From an uncultured Ruminococcus sp. (GTDB lineage: Bacteria; Bacillota; Clostridia; Oscillospirales; Ruminococcaceae): a stretch of 64,000 nt of DNA. The translations under genes were made by a program, and so were the position numbers. Below, one piece after another: positions 8,006 to 15,238 of this stretch. The stretch spans positions 17,266 to 81,265 of the forward strand of contig CADCFQ010000015.1 in NCBI GenBank assembly GCA_902800795.1, read 5' to 3'. Under the pieces are notes generated by a model. It was given only the letters and a program-made list of their open reading frames with translations, was not told the DNA's origin and did no database searches. Within the stretch, counting starts at the first letter, position 1. Each line of letters begins with the position of its first letter.

Positions 8006-8781
8006 TGAAACTGTATACATCGCTGATATATCGTGAATTGAAGCTTACACGCAAGCGTTTTCTCCTGATGCTGATCCTGTTTCTTCTGCTTGCAGCACTG
8101 ATGCTGACACCGATCATGCTCGGCGGTTTTTCTGCTCCTGCTGAGGGAGAGGACGCACCGGTGGAAATGATACTGCTTTTTGTTGGAACAGTTGCTCTGA
8201 CTGGCGGTTTTCTGGCTGGCACAAACAACGGCTTGCAGAAAGCGGATATCAGCACAGGCTGGAAGCGGTATTCCTTTGTCCTGCCAACCACAGCAAAACA
8301 GCAGGCTCTGTCTGATCTGCTGGTAAAGCTTATGCTTATCCTGCTGTTCGGACTGTTATCAACGGCATTTGCGATGATATACAGTGTTACTGCAAATTAC
8401 AATGCCTTTGGTCTTATGCTGAATATCTATCTGGGAGCAGTCTGCGCTGTGATGCTGATAGACGTTGCATACAGCTATATTATCATGTTTGCGAAAACGA
8501 AAAAGGACTTGGGGATTCTTGGGGTTGTCGCATTTCTTGGTGCAGGACTGATAATTAAAATCGTTGACCTATTTTCATCGGGAACGAATTTGCTGAATGA
8601 CAATAATCTCGCAGAACAGCCGGCTGAGGGCGGCGCTCTGATCTCAGATGCGGCATTCAATAGGTTTGTGACAGCATTGAGCTCAGGAAAAACAACACTT
8701 TGTATCGTGATAGCGTTTGCAGTGCTGTGTGCATTGTTCTTCCTCGTGATGTGGCGTTCCCACGAAAGGAGAGAGCCGTAA
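8005..8781 (+). CDS. ABC-2 type permease (subunit 1)
   Basis: A 258-residue membrane protein with about six helices (residues about 18-40, 52-72, 98-120, 130-160, 170-190, 230-250). The ATG at 8005 shares a base with the ABC gene stop (TGATG) and follows AAAGGAG, so translation is coupled. Pairs with the ATPase just upstream and the second permease downstream, as in Ytr-type transporters. Substrate unknown. Confidence 0.85.
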   Translation: MKLYTSLIYRELKLTRKRFLLMLILFLLLAALMLTPIMLGGFSAPAEGEDAPVEMILLFVGTVALTGGFLAGTNNGLQKADISTGWKRYSFVLPTTAKQQALSDLLVKLMLILLFGLLSTAFAMIYSVTANYNAFGLMLNIYLGAVCAVMLIDVAYSYIIMFAKTKKDLGILGVVAFLGAGLIIKIVDLFSSGTNLLNDNNLAEQPAEGGALISDAAFNRFVTALSSGKTTLCIVIAFAVLCALFFLVMWRSHERREP

Positions 8782-9488
8782 TGACGGGACTTGTTTACAA
8801 GGAATGGAAACAGAACCGATGGTTTATTCTTTCCATGATACTCTGCGGATCTGCTCCGCTTATCGTTCTGCTTATCATGCATGACGAGATAAAGGACATC
8901 GGTGACACGCCCATTCGAATCGGCGGACTGATCGCAGGCTTTCTTGCGGCAGGGGCTTTGCAGATGCTTGTTCTGCGTGGTGATGACCGCAAGCTGTGGG
9001 GCTACTGGATCACCGCAACTCCCGACGGATACAAGGGCTTTCTCCGTGTAAAATATGAGATGATCTTCGGTATGATCGTGCTTTTGATGTTCTCGGTGCA
9101 GTTCGTGGATATGGGTTATTGTGCGGTGGCTGCGGATATGGGAAAGGCAGATGCTGTCCAGATCAGCGGTATCGCACTTCCGCTCTGCTTTGTGCAGATA
9201 CTTCTTCGTGCCATTGACATACCGTTTGTCTACCGCTTCGGCAGCAAAAAGGGCAGCTTTATCAAAATGATCTGTTTGGTCACAGTTGCAATCATTTTGC
9301 TGGCATTTCTGATATTGAATGCCGAGCGTTTCGATATGATTATTGAGAGCTGCAAAAAGGTAATAAACGTGCAGAACAGTTCATTGCTCCTGTCGGTGGG
9401 GCTGGCGGTATGTCTTGCACTGTACTATCTTTCCTACCGTATCACCTGTAAGCTGTACCTGAAAGGGGTGGAGCAGTATGACCACTAA
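8781..9488 (+). CDS. ABC-2 type permease (subunit 2)
   Basis: A 235-residue membrane protein beginning MTGLVYKEWKQNRWFILSM, the usual opening of YtrC/D-like permeases, with about six hydrophobic segments. Its ATG overlaps the previous stop (TAATG) and AAAGGAGAG precedes it. It probably forms a heterodimer with subunit 1. Its last codons overlap the CPBP gene. Confidence 0.85.
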   Translation: MTGLVYKEWKQNRWFILSMILCGSAPLIVLLIMHDEIKDIGDTPIRIGGLIAGFLAAGALQMLVLRGDDRKLWGYWITATPDGYKGFLRVKYEMIFGMIVLLMFSVQFVDMGYCAVAADMGKADAVQISGIALPLCFVQILLRAIDIPFVYRFGSKKGSFIKMICLVTVAIILLAFLILNAERFDMIIESCKKVINVQNSSLLLSVGLAVCLALYYLSYRITCKLYLKGVEQYDH

Positions 9489-10320
9489 AAAAGAGAATGC
9501 TAAGCGCCTCGGAATCTATCTGCTGACCGTGTTTGCGTTCATGCTGATATTCGTTCTTTGTATAAAGCCTATGAATGCGTCAAATACGGTGTTCTATATC
9601 ATATACATGATATTTTCATTCTCTCCTGCCATCACAAGCCTCATCACAAGAGCTGTCACCAAAGAGGGCTTTCGTGATATGAAGCTGCACCTGAGACTCA
9701 GCGGCAATTTCAAATGGTATCTGCTGGCATTCGGGCTTCCGCTGATCTGCTTCTCCGCTAAATTCCTGCTTCCTGTTATCATAAGTGGTCATGCTGACTG
9801 GCTCGGCGCTTTTACGGCTCAGAATGTGCTGACAAGTGTATTTACCCTTGCAGCAATGTCGGCGGTCATGTCGATCGGTCTGATCGGTGAAGAACTGGGC
9901 TGGCGTGGGTATATGAATCAGAAAATGGAACCGCTGCTCGGCACAGTCGGAACTTGTATCGTGGGCGGCATCGTGTGGGGACTGTGGCATCTGCCCATGG
10001 ATATTGCAGGCTGTGGAGGTGCAATGTCCGATGTTTTTGCTATGTGCGGCGGAAGAAAGATACAGCTCACGCTTTTCGGCGTGTTCCTGATGTGGCTGAC
10101 GAAAAAGACAGACAGCGTATTCCCCGCGGTGATCGGGCATTATATGTTCAATGAAAGTCAGGGGGCGCTGGCAAACCTCTTATATCAGGGGAGTATCCCC
10201 GAAAATGCTGACCTTGGTGTGATCGCAGATGTATTTGAGTATCTGCCGATGATCCTGCTGGCGGCGGTGTTTATGATAATGCTGTTTCATGACAATAGCA
10301 GAACTCCAAAAACTGCATAA
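9478..10320 (+). CDS. CPBP (CAAX/Abi) intramembrane metalloprotease
   Basis: A 280-residue polytopic protein carrying the family motifs: EELGWRGYM (motif 1), GIVWGLWHLPMD (motif 2, His) and IGHYMFNES (motif 3). Such proteases often travel with bacteriocin or ABC-exporter genes and are linked to bacteriocin self-immunity, which suits this operon. It overlaps the upstream permease by 11 bp. A terminator follows at once, so it is the last cargo gene. Confidence 0.9.
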   Translation: MTTKKENAKRLGIYLLTVFAFMLIFVLCIKPMNASNTVFYIIYMIFSFSPAITSLITRAVTKEGFRDMKLHLRLSGNFKWYLLAFGLPLICFSAKFLLPVIISGHADWLGAFTAQNVLTSVFTLAAMSAVMSIGLIGEELGWRGYMNQKMEPLLGTVGTCIVGGIVWGLWHLPMDIAGCGGAMSDVFAMCGGRKIQLTLFGVFLMWLTKKTDSVFPAVIGHYMFNESQGALANLLYQGSIPENADLGVIADVFEYLPMILLAAVFMIMLFHDNSRTPKTA

Positions 10321-10323
10321 CGG

Positions 10324-10362
10324 AAATAACGCTCTCGATGTATCTGAGAGCGTTATTTCTTT
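10324..10362 (+). terminator. Terminator of the cargo operon
   Basis: Stem AAATAACGCTCTC (10324-10336) with GAGAGCGTTATTT (10346-10358), then CTTTTC. Confidence 0.9.
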
Positions 10363-10431
10363 TCAGCGGATATAATCCCCATTATCATCACAGACGGCTC
10401 TGATTGGATTTCCGTTCGTTTTAGAGTGCTT

Positions 10432-10629
10432 TCAAGCAGAAGTCGGCTCGGCAATGCCGTGAGTGGCTTCATACTCTCTGACACGGCGATAGAAAGTATT
10501 AGCCGACAAGCCCATTCTCCGCATAAAGTCCCTGCCCGTGATGTTCTTCGACTTCCATTCCCCATAGAGCTGACCGAACCTCGTCCGGTCGATTGGGGCG
10601 GGCTTTCTGCGACACGGACAGTTTGGCAA
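10432..10629 (-). pseudogene. Resolvase C-terminal HTH remnant
   Basis: About 65 codons from a TTG. The residues RTRFGQLYGEWKSKNITGRD then FMRRMGLSANTFYRRVREYE match the C-terminal DNA-binding tail of small serine resolvases/invertases. The catalytic domain is absent, and the upstream sequence runs into a hairpin. It is either a relic of a second recombinase at the element's right end or a small stand-alone DNA-binding protein, for example an excision factor. Confidence 0.5.
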
Positions 10630-10651
10630 TTCAATATTATATCCGATAAAT

Positions 10652-10690
10652 AACAGGCTCAGATGCGTCCAAATTGCCTCCGAGCCTGTT
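10652..10690. terminator. Hairpin near the element's right end
   Basis: AACAGGCTC (10652-10660) with GAGCCTGTT (10682-10690), then TTTATTATATA rightward. Probable terminator that shields the right end. Confidence 0.5.
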
Positions 10691-10745
10691 TATTATATAA
10701 TATACAGAATATCGAAAAGTGCGTAGATACGTTGTTTTTATCTGT

Positions 10746-10776
10746 ATCCTTAAATGTGTGAAACTCCGCACTCCCA
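10746..10776 (+). other. Right attachment junction (attR)
   Basis: Element arm TCCTTAAATGTG (10748-10759) and, after 11 further bases, the core CTCCCA at 10771-10776, then host sequence. The arm is the exact reverse complement of the left arm. Confidence 0.75.
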
Positions 10777-10887
10777 TTTTGACACTGCCTTGTCGCTGAC
10801 GCAGATACGATCTGCAAGCTGTTTCTGGGTGAGCCCCATCTGTGTTCTCAGGTCTCTTATGAGTCCTCCGGTCTTTACCTGATCCAT
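10750..10887 (-). pseudogene. N-terminal part of split XRE-HTH / superoxide-reductase-like gene
   Basis: A 45-codon open frame starting ATG at 10887, after GGGAGG. It reads MDQVKTGGLIRDLRTQMGL, then TQKQLADRICVSDKAVSKWE, a complete first half of an XRE helix-turn-helix. After WE it runs into element sequence (CGVSHI, stop). Joining WE to TGNGCPD at 1525 gives a 194-residue protein with a textbook SKWETG-GCPDI motif. The native promoter is intact, so a truncated 45-residue peptide with an incomplete DNA-binding domain is still likely to be transcribed. Confidence 0.85.
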
Positions 10888-10908
10888 ATTCCCGCCTCCC
10901 TTGTTTCT

Positions 10909-10936
10909 ATTATACCCGAAATGGAGCTTTTGTCAA
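10909..10936 (-). promoter_or_regulatory. Promoter of the split XRE gene
   Basis: Minus strand TTGACA (10931-10936), 16-bp spacer, TATAAT (10909-10914), then GGGAGG and the ATG at 10887. Both hexamers are at consensus, so the gene was probably well expressed before the insertion. Confidence 0.85.
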
Positions 10937-10988
10937 TCTACGTTCAGTAGAACCCGTTGACATACTCTGTGTAAGGCAGTTAAAGCAC

Positions 10989-11017
10989 TTGAAATTATTA
11001 AGAAAATGTGATATACT
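10989..11017 (+). promoter_or_regulatory. Promoter of the STAS operon
   Basis: TTGAAA (10989-10994), 17-bp spacer, TATACT (11012-11017). It is divergent from the XRE promoter. A second TTGACA at 10957 lacks a good -10. Confidence 0.7.
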
Positions 11018-11074
11018 AATCACAGATAACGCTGCTTTGGGGCAGCGGACTTTATAATGACAAGGAGAGATACT

Positions 11075-11365
11075 ATGACTATTGAAAAGATACTCAACGA
11101 AAATTCAGCAGTTCTCGTTCCCGAGGGCTGGCTCGATGCTGCCAATGCGGCGGATTTTTCTGCTGCTATCGACGAGCTTGGCAGCGATATCACCGAGCTG
11201 ACTATCGATATGAGCAAGCTCGAATATATATCCTCGGCAGGGCTCAGACTGGTCGTTGCGGCCCACAAGAAGATGAAAGGTGCTCTGACAGTTACAAATG
11301 CCTCTGCCGAGATAATGGACGTTTTCAGGATGACGGGATTTGACAAGAAGCTTAATCTGAAATAA
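11075..11365 (+). CDS. STAS-domain anti-sigma factor antagonist (RsbV/SpoIIAA-like)
   Basis: A 96-residue single STAS domain. The conserved core DMSKLEYISSAGLRLVV carries the serine that is phosphorylated in RsbV/SpoIIAA proteins. When unphosphorylated, such antagonists free a target by binding an RsbW-type kinase. The ATG at 11075 follows AAGGAGA; an ATG 18 bases earlier lacks a site. The gene is three bases from the phosphatase/kinase gene, so the two form one unit. Confidence 0.9.
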   Translation: MTIEKILNENSAVLVPEGWLDAANAADFSAAIDELGSDITELTIDMSKLEYISSAGLRLVVAAHKKMKGALTVTNASAEIMDVFRMTGFDKKLNLK

Positions 11366-11368
11366 ACT

Positions 11369-13300
11369 ATGAAAAATCACGCACTCAGAAGGATCGCTGC
11401 CACAGCTATAATAATCATTTTAGTGTTCCTGGCTCTTCTGGGGTTCGGTTCAGAGGTCTTTCTGCGCCGGAGCACGGCGGATCACTGTCATGATAAGGCA
11501 GAGCAGATAAAAAATATCTATACCGATCTGAACGAATATATCGATCTGGATCAGCTTAGCAAGGACGCAAACAGCGACCCTTATATCACTATGCGCAGTA
11601 TGTTCAAGCTGCTGTGCGAGTCCTATGACGCAAAATATATCTGTTTGTTCACAGTCTCCGGTCACGAGCTCAACTATATCATGTGTGCGGCCAAGACCCA
11701 GGAAGACGACGACAGAGTCAAGAATGAAAGAAAGCTCGGGACAAAGGTCCGGGTGGAGGATACCTCTTTCTTTGAGCAAGCCCTTGGGGGCAAGCTTTCC
11801 GGGCCGAGACAGCTTGATAACTCCTACGGCTATGTTTACAGCTACTACTTTCCGGTCAAGGACGTAAACGGCAAAAACGCAGCAGTCATTGGCATCGACT
11901 TTGATGTAACGGACATGATAAAAAAAGCTGACCGCTCTGTCATAACCCTGGTCATCCAGGCGGCGGCTTTGCTGTTCTCTGTGCTGGGGCTGTTCCTGTT
12001 CGTGCTGTTAAAGAAAGTGTTCCTGCCTATAAAGAAGATATCTACGGCGATGAACGAATTTGACCCGGAAAAGGAACACACACCGCTGAAGATAAACTCC
12101 TATCAGGAGATAGACGAGATAAGCGAGTCCTTCAACAAAATGTCCGGCGATATCAAGGGCTACATCTCTGACCTGAAAGCTATGGCAGACGAGAGAGCAA
12201 GAAACTCTGCCGAGCTGCATATAGCAAGAAGGATACAGAGCGGAATGGTGCCGGAAGGGATGAGCATCAAAGCGAAAAACTTTGATGCCGAGGCTTTTGC
12301 CGTTCCTGCCCGTGAGGTCGGAGGCGACTTCTATGACTGCTTCGAGACGGATGACAGGGTGTACTTTGTCATAGCTGACGTTTCGGGCAAGGGTGTTGCG
12401 GCTGCGCTTTTCATGGCCATGATCAAGAACATGATAAAGCAAAAGCTAAAAGCCGGATCCTCCCCTGCCGATGCGCTGAACACTTCAAATGACGACCTTT
12501 GCGCAGAGAACCCCGAAGGTATGTTCGTAACGGTGTTTGCGGCTGTTCTCGATAAGAGGACGGGCGAGCTCATATATGCGAACGCAGGCCACACACCGCC
12601 GCTTCTGCATTACGGCACAGATGTGAGATTTATCGAGCCTGAGACCGGCATAGCGCTGGGACTGTTTGAGGACTCGGATATAACTGACGGGTTTCTCATT
12701 CTCAGAGACGGCGAGAGCATAACGGTCTACACCGACGGTATCACCGAAGCGGTGTCTGCCGACAAGCAGCTGTTCGGCTCCCAGAGACTTCTCGATGCTG
12801 CGGCGGCTTCTATCGACAAGCAGCACACCAACGATATAGTCAAGGCGGTAAAAGCCTTCACCGAGGGCTGTGAACAGTCCGACGATATGACGATGCTGAC
12901 CATTACCTATCACAGCAGCGAGCAGCACATTTCCGAGATCCTGCCGGCTGAAATGAGCTCTCTCGGAGTCGTTCGTGACAAGCTTAAAAGCCTTGCCGAC
13001 GGCAGCGAGAAAAAGCTCAAGATAATACTTGCTTTTGAGGAGCTGTTTGTAAATATCATCGAGTATTCCGGCTCGGAAACTGTGGGCTTGATCCTTGACC
13101 GCAGCGAGAACAGGCTGACCATAAGGCTTGAGGACAGCGGCACCGAGTTTGACCCGCTGACATCCATGCCGGATGAAAAAGAATTCGAGGACTATGACAG
13201 CGGCGGCATGGGCATACGCATGGCCGCAAAGATAGCCTCCGAGATCCGCCACAGCTATATTGACGGCAAGAACATTCTCACTATGACTTTTGAACTGTGA
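11369..13300 (+). CDS. Membrane sensor with PP2C (RsbU/SpoIIE) phosphatase and C-terminal HATPase domain
   Basis: A 643-residue membrane protein. TM1 (about 9-28), extracytoplasmic sensing domain (30-190, Cache-like), TM2 (about 192-215), HAMP (215-270), PP2C phosphatase (about 285-510; VGGDFYDCF, IADVSGKGVAAALF, YANAGHTPPLL, DGITEAV, QSDDMTML), then an RsbW/SpoIIAB-type ATPase (about 525-640; FEELFVNIIEYSG, LEDSGTEFDPL, GGMGIRMAAKIA). The phosphatase should dephosphorylate the STAS protein encoded just upstream, and the HATPase domain may rephosphorylate it. Both opposing activities would then sit in one sensor. No sigma factor gene is adjacent. Confidence 0.9.
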   Translation: MKNHALRRIAATAIIIILVFLALLGFGSEVFLRRSTADHCHDKAEQIKNIYTDLNEYIDLDQLSKDANSDPYITMRSMFKLLCESYDAKYICLFTVSGHELNYIMCAAKTQEDDDRVKNERKLGTKVRVEDTSFFEQALGGKLSGPRQLDNSYGYVYSYYFPVKDVNGKNAAVIGIDFDVTDMIKKADRSVITLVIQAAALLFSVLGLFLFVLLKKVFLPIKKISTAMNEFDPEKEHTPLKINSYQEIDEISESFNKMSGDIKGYISDLKAMADERARNSAELHIARRIQSGMVPEGMSIKAKNFDAEAFAVPAREVGGDFYDCFETDDRVYFVIADVSGKGVAAALFMAMIKNMIKQKLKAGSSPADALNTSNDDLCAENPEGMFVTVFAAVLDKRTGELIYANAGHTPPLLHYGTDVRFIEPETGIALGLFEDSDITDGFLILRDGESITVYTDGITEAVSADKQLFGSQRLLDAAAASIDKQHTNDIVKAVKAFTEGCEQSDDMTMLTITYHSSEQHISEILPAEMSSLGVVRDKLKSLADGSEKKLKIILAFEELFVNIIEYSGSETVGLILDRSENRLTIRLEDSGTEFDPLTSMPDEKEFEDYDSGGMGIRMAAKIASEIRHSYIDGKNILTMTFEL

Positions 13301-13313
13301 TAAACCCAATAAC

Positions 13314-13358
13314 AAAACGGTATATCCACCGGGCAAGCCCTGTAAGATATACCGTTTT
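13314..13358. terminator. Bidirectional terminator between convergent genes
   Basis: AAAACGGTATAT (13314-13325) pairs with ATATACCGTTTT (13347-13358) and T-runs lie on both outer sides. It serves the PP2C gene and the leftward PPTase gene. Confidence 0.85.
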
Positions 13359-14010
13359 ATTCTGTTCTGTTTTTTGCTTCTTCAAGAAGTTCTTCCCGGG
13401 TTATAAACACGGCGTTTTCCAGAAGAGCGCCTACGTCCTCTTCCCTGCTCCCGCCGGCGGCCGCAAGGGTAAACCTCTCAAAGACACGGCAGGCGGCATT
13501 GTGTTCCAGCCTTTCAGTGTCCACCGTTTTCATATCCTGTGCAAGCCCTGTGCCCAGCATTTTCAGCACGGCTTCTTTGAGTGTCCACATCTTTATAAAA
13601 TCAGCGGTCCGGTCGGTACTTTTCTCAAGCGCCTGCTTTTCGCTCTGCGTGCAGACAAGTGCTGTCACCCCGTCCGGGATGTCCACCGTCTCCTGGATAT
13701 CTATACCGACATTGAATTTTGAAACTATACAAGCGCTGGCGTTCGCACAGTGACTGAGGTTGAAATGAATGTCCTCACAGCCCTTGAGTGCCGGCTTTTC
13801 CATATCCCCTCCTGTCAGCTCAAAGTCAGCTATCTCGAACTGTCTTCTGAGCGCCAGAGACAGCAGCAAATATGCCGCCGCACAGCCAAGCTTGTCCTCA
13901 CGGCGCCTCAAAGCATCGAACTTTTTCTGCCTTTTCTTATCCAAGCTGCGGCGCATCAGATCAAGCTCATCGCTGCTTATTTCTTCCCTGTTATCGAAAA
14001 CATATATCAC
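13357..14010 (-). CDS. 4'-phosphopantetheinyl transferase (Sfp family)
   Basis: A 217-residue enzyme that moves phosphopantetheine from CoA to a carrier-protein serine. Family motifs are present: FNLSHCANASACIVS, NVGIDIQ (Mg-binding D) and KMWTLKEAVLKMLGTGL (the WxxKEA motif). The likely start is GTG at 14010 (an ATG two bases away is out of frame), after GAGGACAG. It could serve acyl carrier protein or a secondary-metabolite synthase elsewhere; no synthase is in the window. Confidence 0.9.
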   Translation of the reverse strand: MIYVFDNREEISSDELDLMRRSLDKKRQKKFDALRRREDKLGCAAAYLLLSLALRRQFEIADFELTGGDMEKPALKGCEDIHFNLSHCANASACIVSKFNVGIDIQETVDIPDGVTALVCTQSEKQALEKSTDRTADFIKMWTLKEAVLKMLGTGLAQDMKTVDTERLEHNAACRVFERFTLAAAGGSREEDVGALLENAVFITREELLEEAKNRTE

Positions 14011-14040
14011 CTGTCCTCACCGCCCTTTTTAAAATGCAGC

Positions 14041-14074
14041 AAATGGTATCCTTGCCGGAGCGGGGATACCATTT
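14041..14074 (-). terminator. tmRNA terminator
   Basis: AAATGGTATCC (14041-14051) with GGATACCATTT (14064-14074), followed on the minus strand by a short T-rich stretch. Confidence 0.7.
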
Positions 14075-14091
14075 GAAGATAATATGCGTTA

Positions 14092-14438
14092 TGGAGATGA
14101 GGAGAATCGAACTCCTGTCCGAAAACCGATCCATACGAATTTCTACGAGTGTAGTCAGTTATAAAGCTCTCCCTTGCGGCAGGCAAACTGACAGGCCTGT
14201 TCGCTCGGCAGACTGTAATACATCAACAGGTCACAGTCATCGCCCGCTGACGTTCACCACTGGTCGACGCCTTATCCCGAGCCGTGGTCCTCTCAGGCAA
14301 GACGAGCGCTGACTTAAGCAGCTGCTAAAGCAAAATTATCGTTGTCGTCTAATTTTAAAACGTGCGCCGTTTAAAGAGGCTGCGCACCTCTACTCGCTTA
14401 TCATACTTCATGATCCCCGTCGAAACCATTGCATCCCC
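14092..14438 (-). ncRNA. ssrA: tmRNA
   Basis: 5' end GGGGATG...GGTTTCGACGGGGATC (14438 downward), the universal tmRNA opening. 3' end carries a T-arm (GGACAGGAGTTCGATTCTCC) and CATCTCC, which pairs with GGGGATG with one G-U. The tag frame ends AAC GAT AAT TTT GCT TTA GCA GCT GCT TAA and encodes (D)DNDNFALAAA. The last transcribed base of the acceptor is A (14092) and the genome continues TAA, so the CCA end is not encoded. smpB lies upstream on the same strand, about 230 bp away. Confidence 0.95.
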
Positions 14439-14442
14439 GTTT

Positions 14443-14620
14443 TTTATAACTCCCCCACCCCGACCGGTTGGGTGCGGGCTGGTAAAGAGCTGCCGCCCTC
14501 CCCGGAGTGGAGGGGGTAAGCTTCGACGAAACTTTTCATTTTGTGACACTGCGTGAACCTTGGAAAAGAGCTGAATTTGTCCGTTACACAGCTTAGTCGT
14601 TAGATCCGCCAGAGGCAAAG
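14443..14620. repeat. Copy 1 of a dispersed intergenic repeat
   Basis: Read on the minus strand: CCCCCTCCACTCCGGGGAGG, about 35 variable bases, then GGGTGGGGGAGTTATA directly before tmRNA. A 15-mer CCGCCAGAGGCAAAG (14606-14620) also occurs at 29162. Related copies lie at 29187-29255 and 50522-50591. Confidence 0.6.
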
Positions 14621-14665
14621 TCCGTACTATCGGCTATGATACTAGGTGACTTCCCTTTTTCCGGC

Positions 14666-15136
14666 CTATGAGTTATTCGACTTCAAAGCTCTCTCAATAT
14701 CTCTCTGAGCGGCCTTGTTGGCCATATCCTGACGTTTGTCGTGAAGCTTCTTACCCTTGCACACTCCCAGAGCCAGCTTCACTCTACTGCCCCTGAAATA
14801 AAGCGACAGCGGTATCAGCGTGAGGCCTTCCTGCTTTACGCTTCCCAGAAGTCTCATTATCTCCCTCTTGTGCAGAAGCAGACGCCTTTCACGTCTCGGG
14901 TCCTTGTTGAAGATGTTTCCGTGCTCATAAGGCGATATGTGCATTCCCTTGACCCACATCTCACCGTTCTCGACAGCGCACCAGCTGTCCTTCAGATTGA
15001 CACCGCCGGCCCTGATAGACTTGACCTCAGTTCCCACAAGCTCTATCCCGCACTCGATCTCCTCCAGCACGAAATAGTCGTGTCTTGCTTTTCTGTTATC
15101 CGCTATCTGCTTGGTGCCCTTCTTATCTATGCTCAC
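14666..15136 (-). CDS. smpB: SsrA-binding protein SmpB
   Basis: About 156 residues. Binds tmRNA and carries it to stalled ribosomes. Family blocks are clear: [47 protein letters not shown] and the basic tail [21 protein letters not shown] prefer the GTG at 15136, eight bases after GGGGGAGG. An upstream in-frame TTG at 15154 overlaps that site and would add six residues. tmRNA follows on the same strand. Confidence 0.95.
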   Translation of the reverse strand: MSIDKKGTKQIADNRKARHDYFVLEEIECGIELVGTEVKSIRAGGVNLKDSWCAVENGEMWVKGMHISPYEHGNIFNKDPRRERRLLLHKREIMRLLGSVKQEGLTLIPLSLYFRGSRVKLALGVCKGKKLHDKRQDMANKAAQRDIERALKSNNS

Positions 15137-15166
15137 GTTCACCGCCTCCCCCAACGCCGGTACTAT

Positions 15167-15195
15167 AGTATATCACAAAAAGAGCGGCTTGTCAA
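15167..15195 (-). promoter_or_regulatory. smpB promoter
   Basis: Minus strand TTGACA (15190-15195), 17-bp spacer, TATACT (15167-15172). The -35 falls in the loop of the argF terminator. Confidence 0.85.
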
Positions 15196-15202
15196 GAGCC
15201 GC
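15176..15202 (-). terminator. argF (arginine operon) terminator
   Basis: GCGGCT (15184-15189) with AGCCGC (15197-15202), then TCTTTTTG on the minus strand. The loop is CTTGACA, which is also the smpB -35 box. Confidence 0.75.
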
Positions 15203-15238
15203 CCTTTGTCTGAATGTACATATTATTGTACTGTTTTG

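Larger units (their letters stand above)
1528..10770. mobile_element. Integrative mobilizable element (~9.2 kb), serine-recombinase type
   Basis: The boundaries come from the split XRE gene. CTCCCA occurs at 1522-1527 (left joint) and 10771-10776 (right joint), and joining the outer flanks restores the reading frame through the HTH. Inside are a TnpX/TndX-type large serine recombinase at the left end, a TnpW-like small protein, a VirD2/MobA-type relaxase, MobC, an oriT-like hairpin cluster, a decayed SLOG gene, a GntR-ABC-CPBP cargo operon and a resolvase tail remnant. No conjugation (type IV secretion) genes are present, so the element should be mobilizable rather than self-transmissible. 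The two ends carry a 12-bp inverted repeat when placed together in a circle. Confidence 0.85.

Noticed and set aside
1528..10770. Self-transmissible conjugative element
   Set aside because: Only relaxase, MobC and an oriT-like region are present; no VirB4, VirD4 or other secretion genes are coded.
14355..14618. Leftward 87-codon frame overlapping the 5' part of tmRNA
   Set aside because: It is explained by the tmRNA gene and the dispersed repeat.
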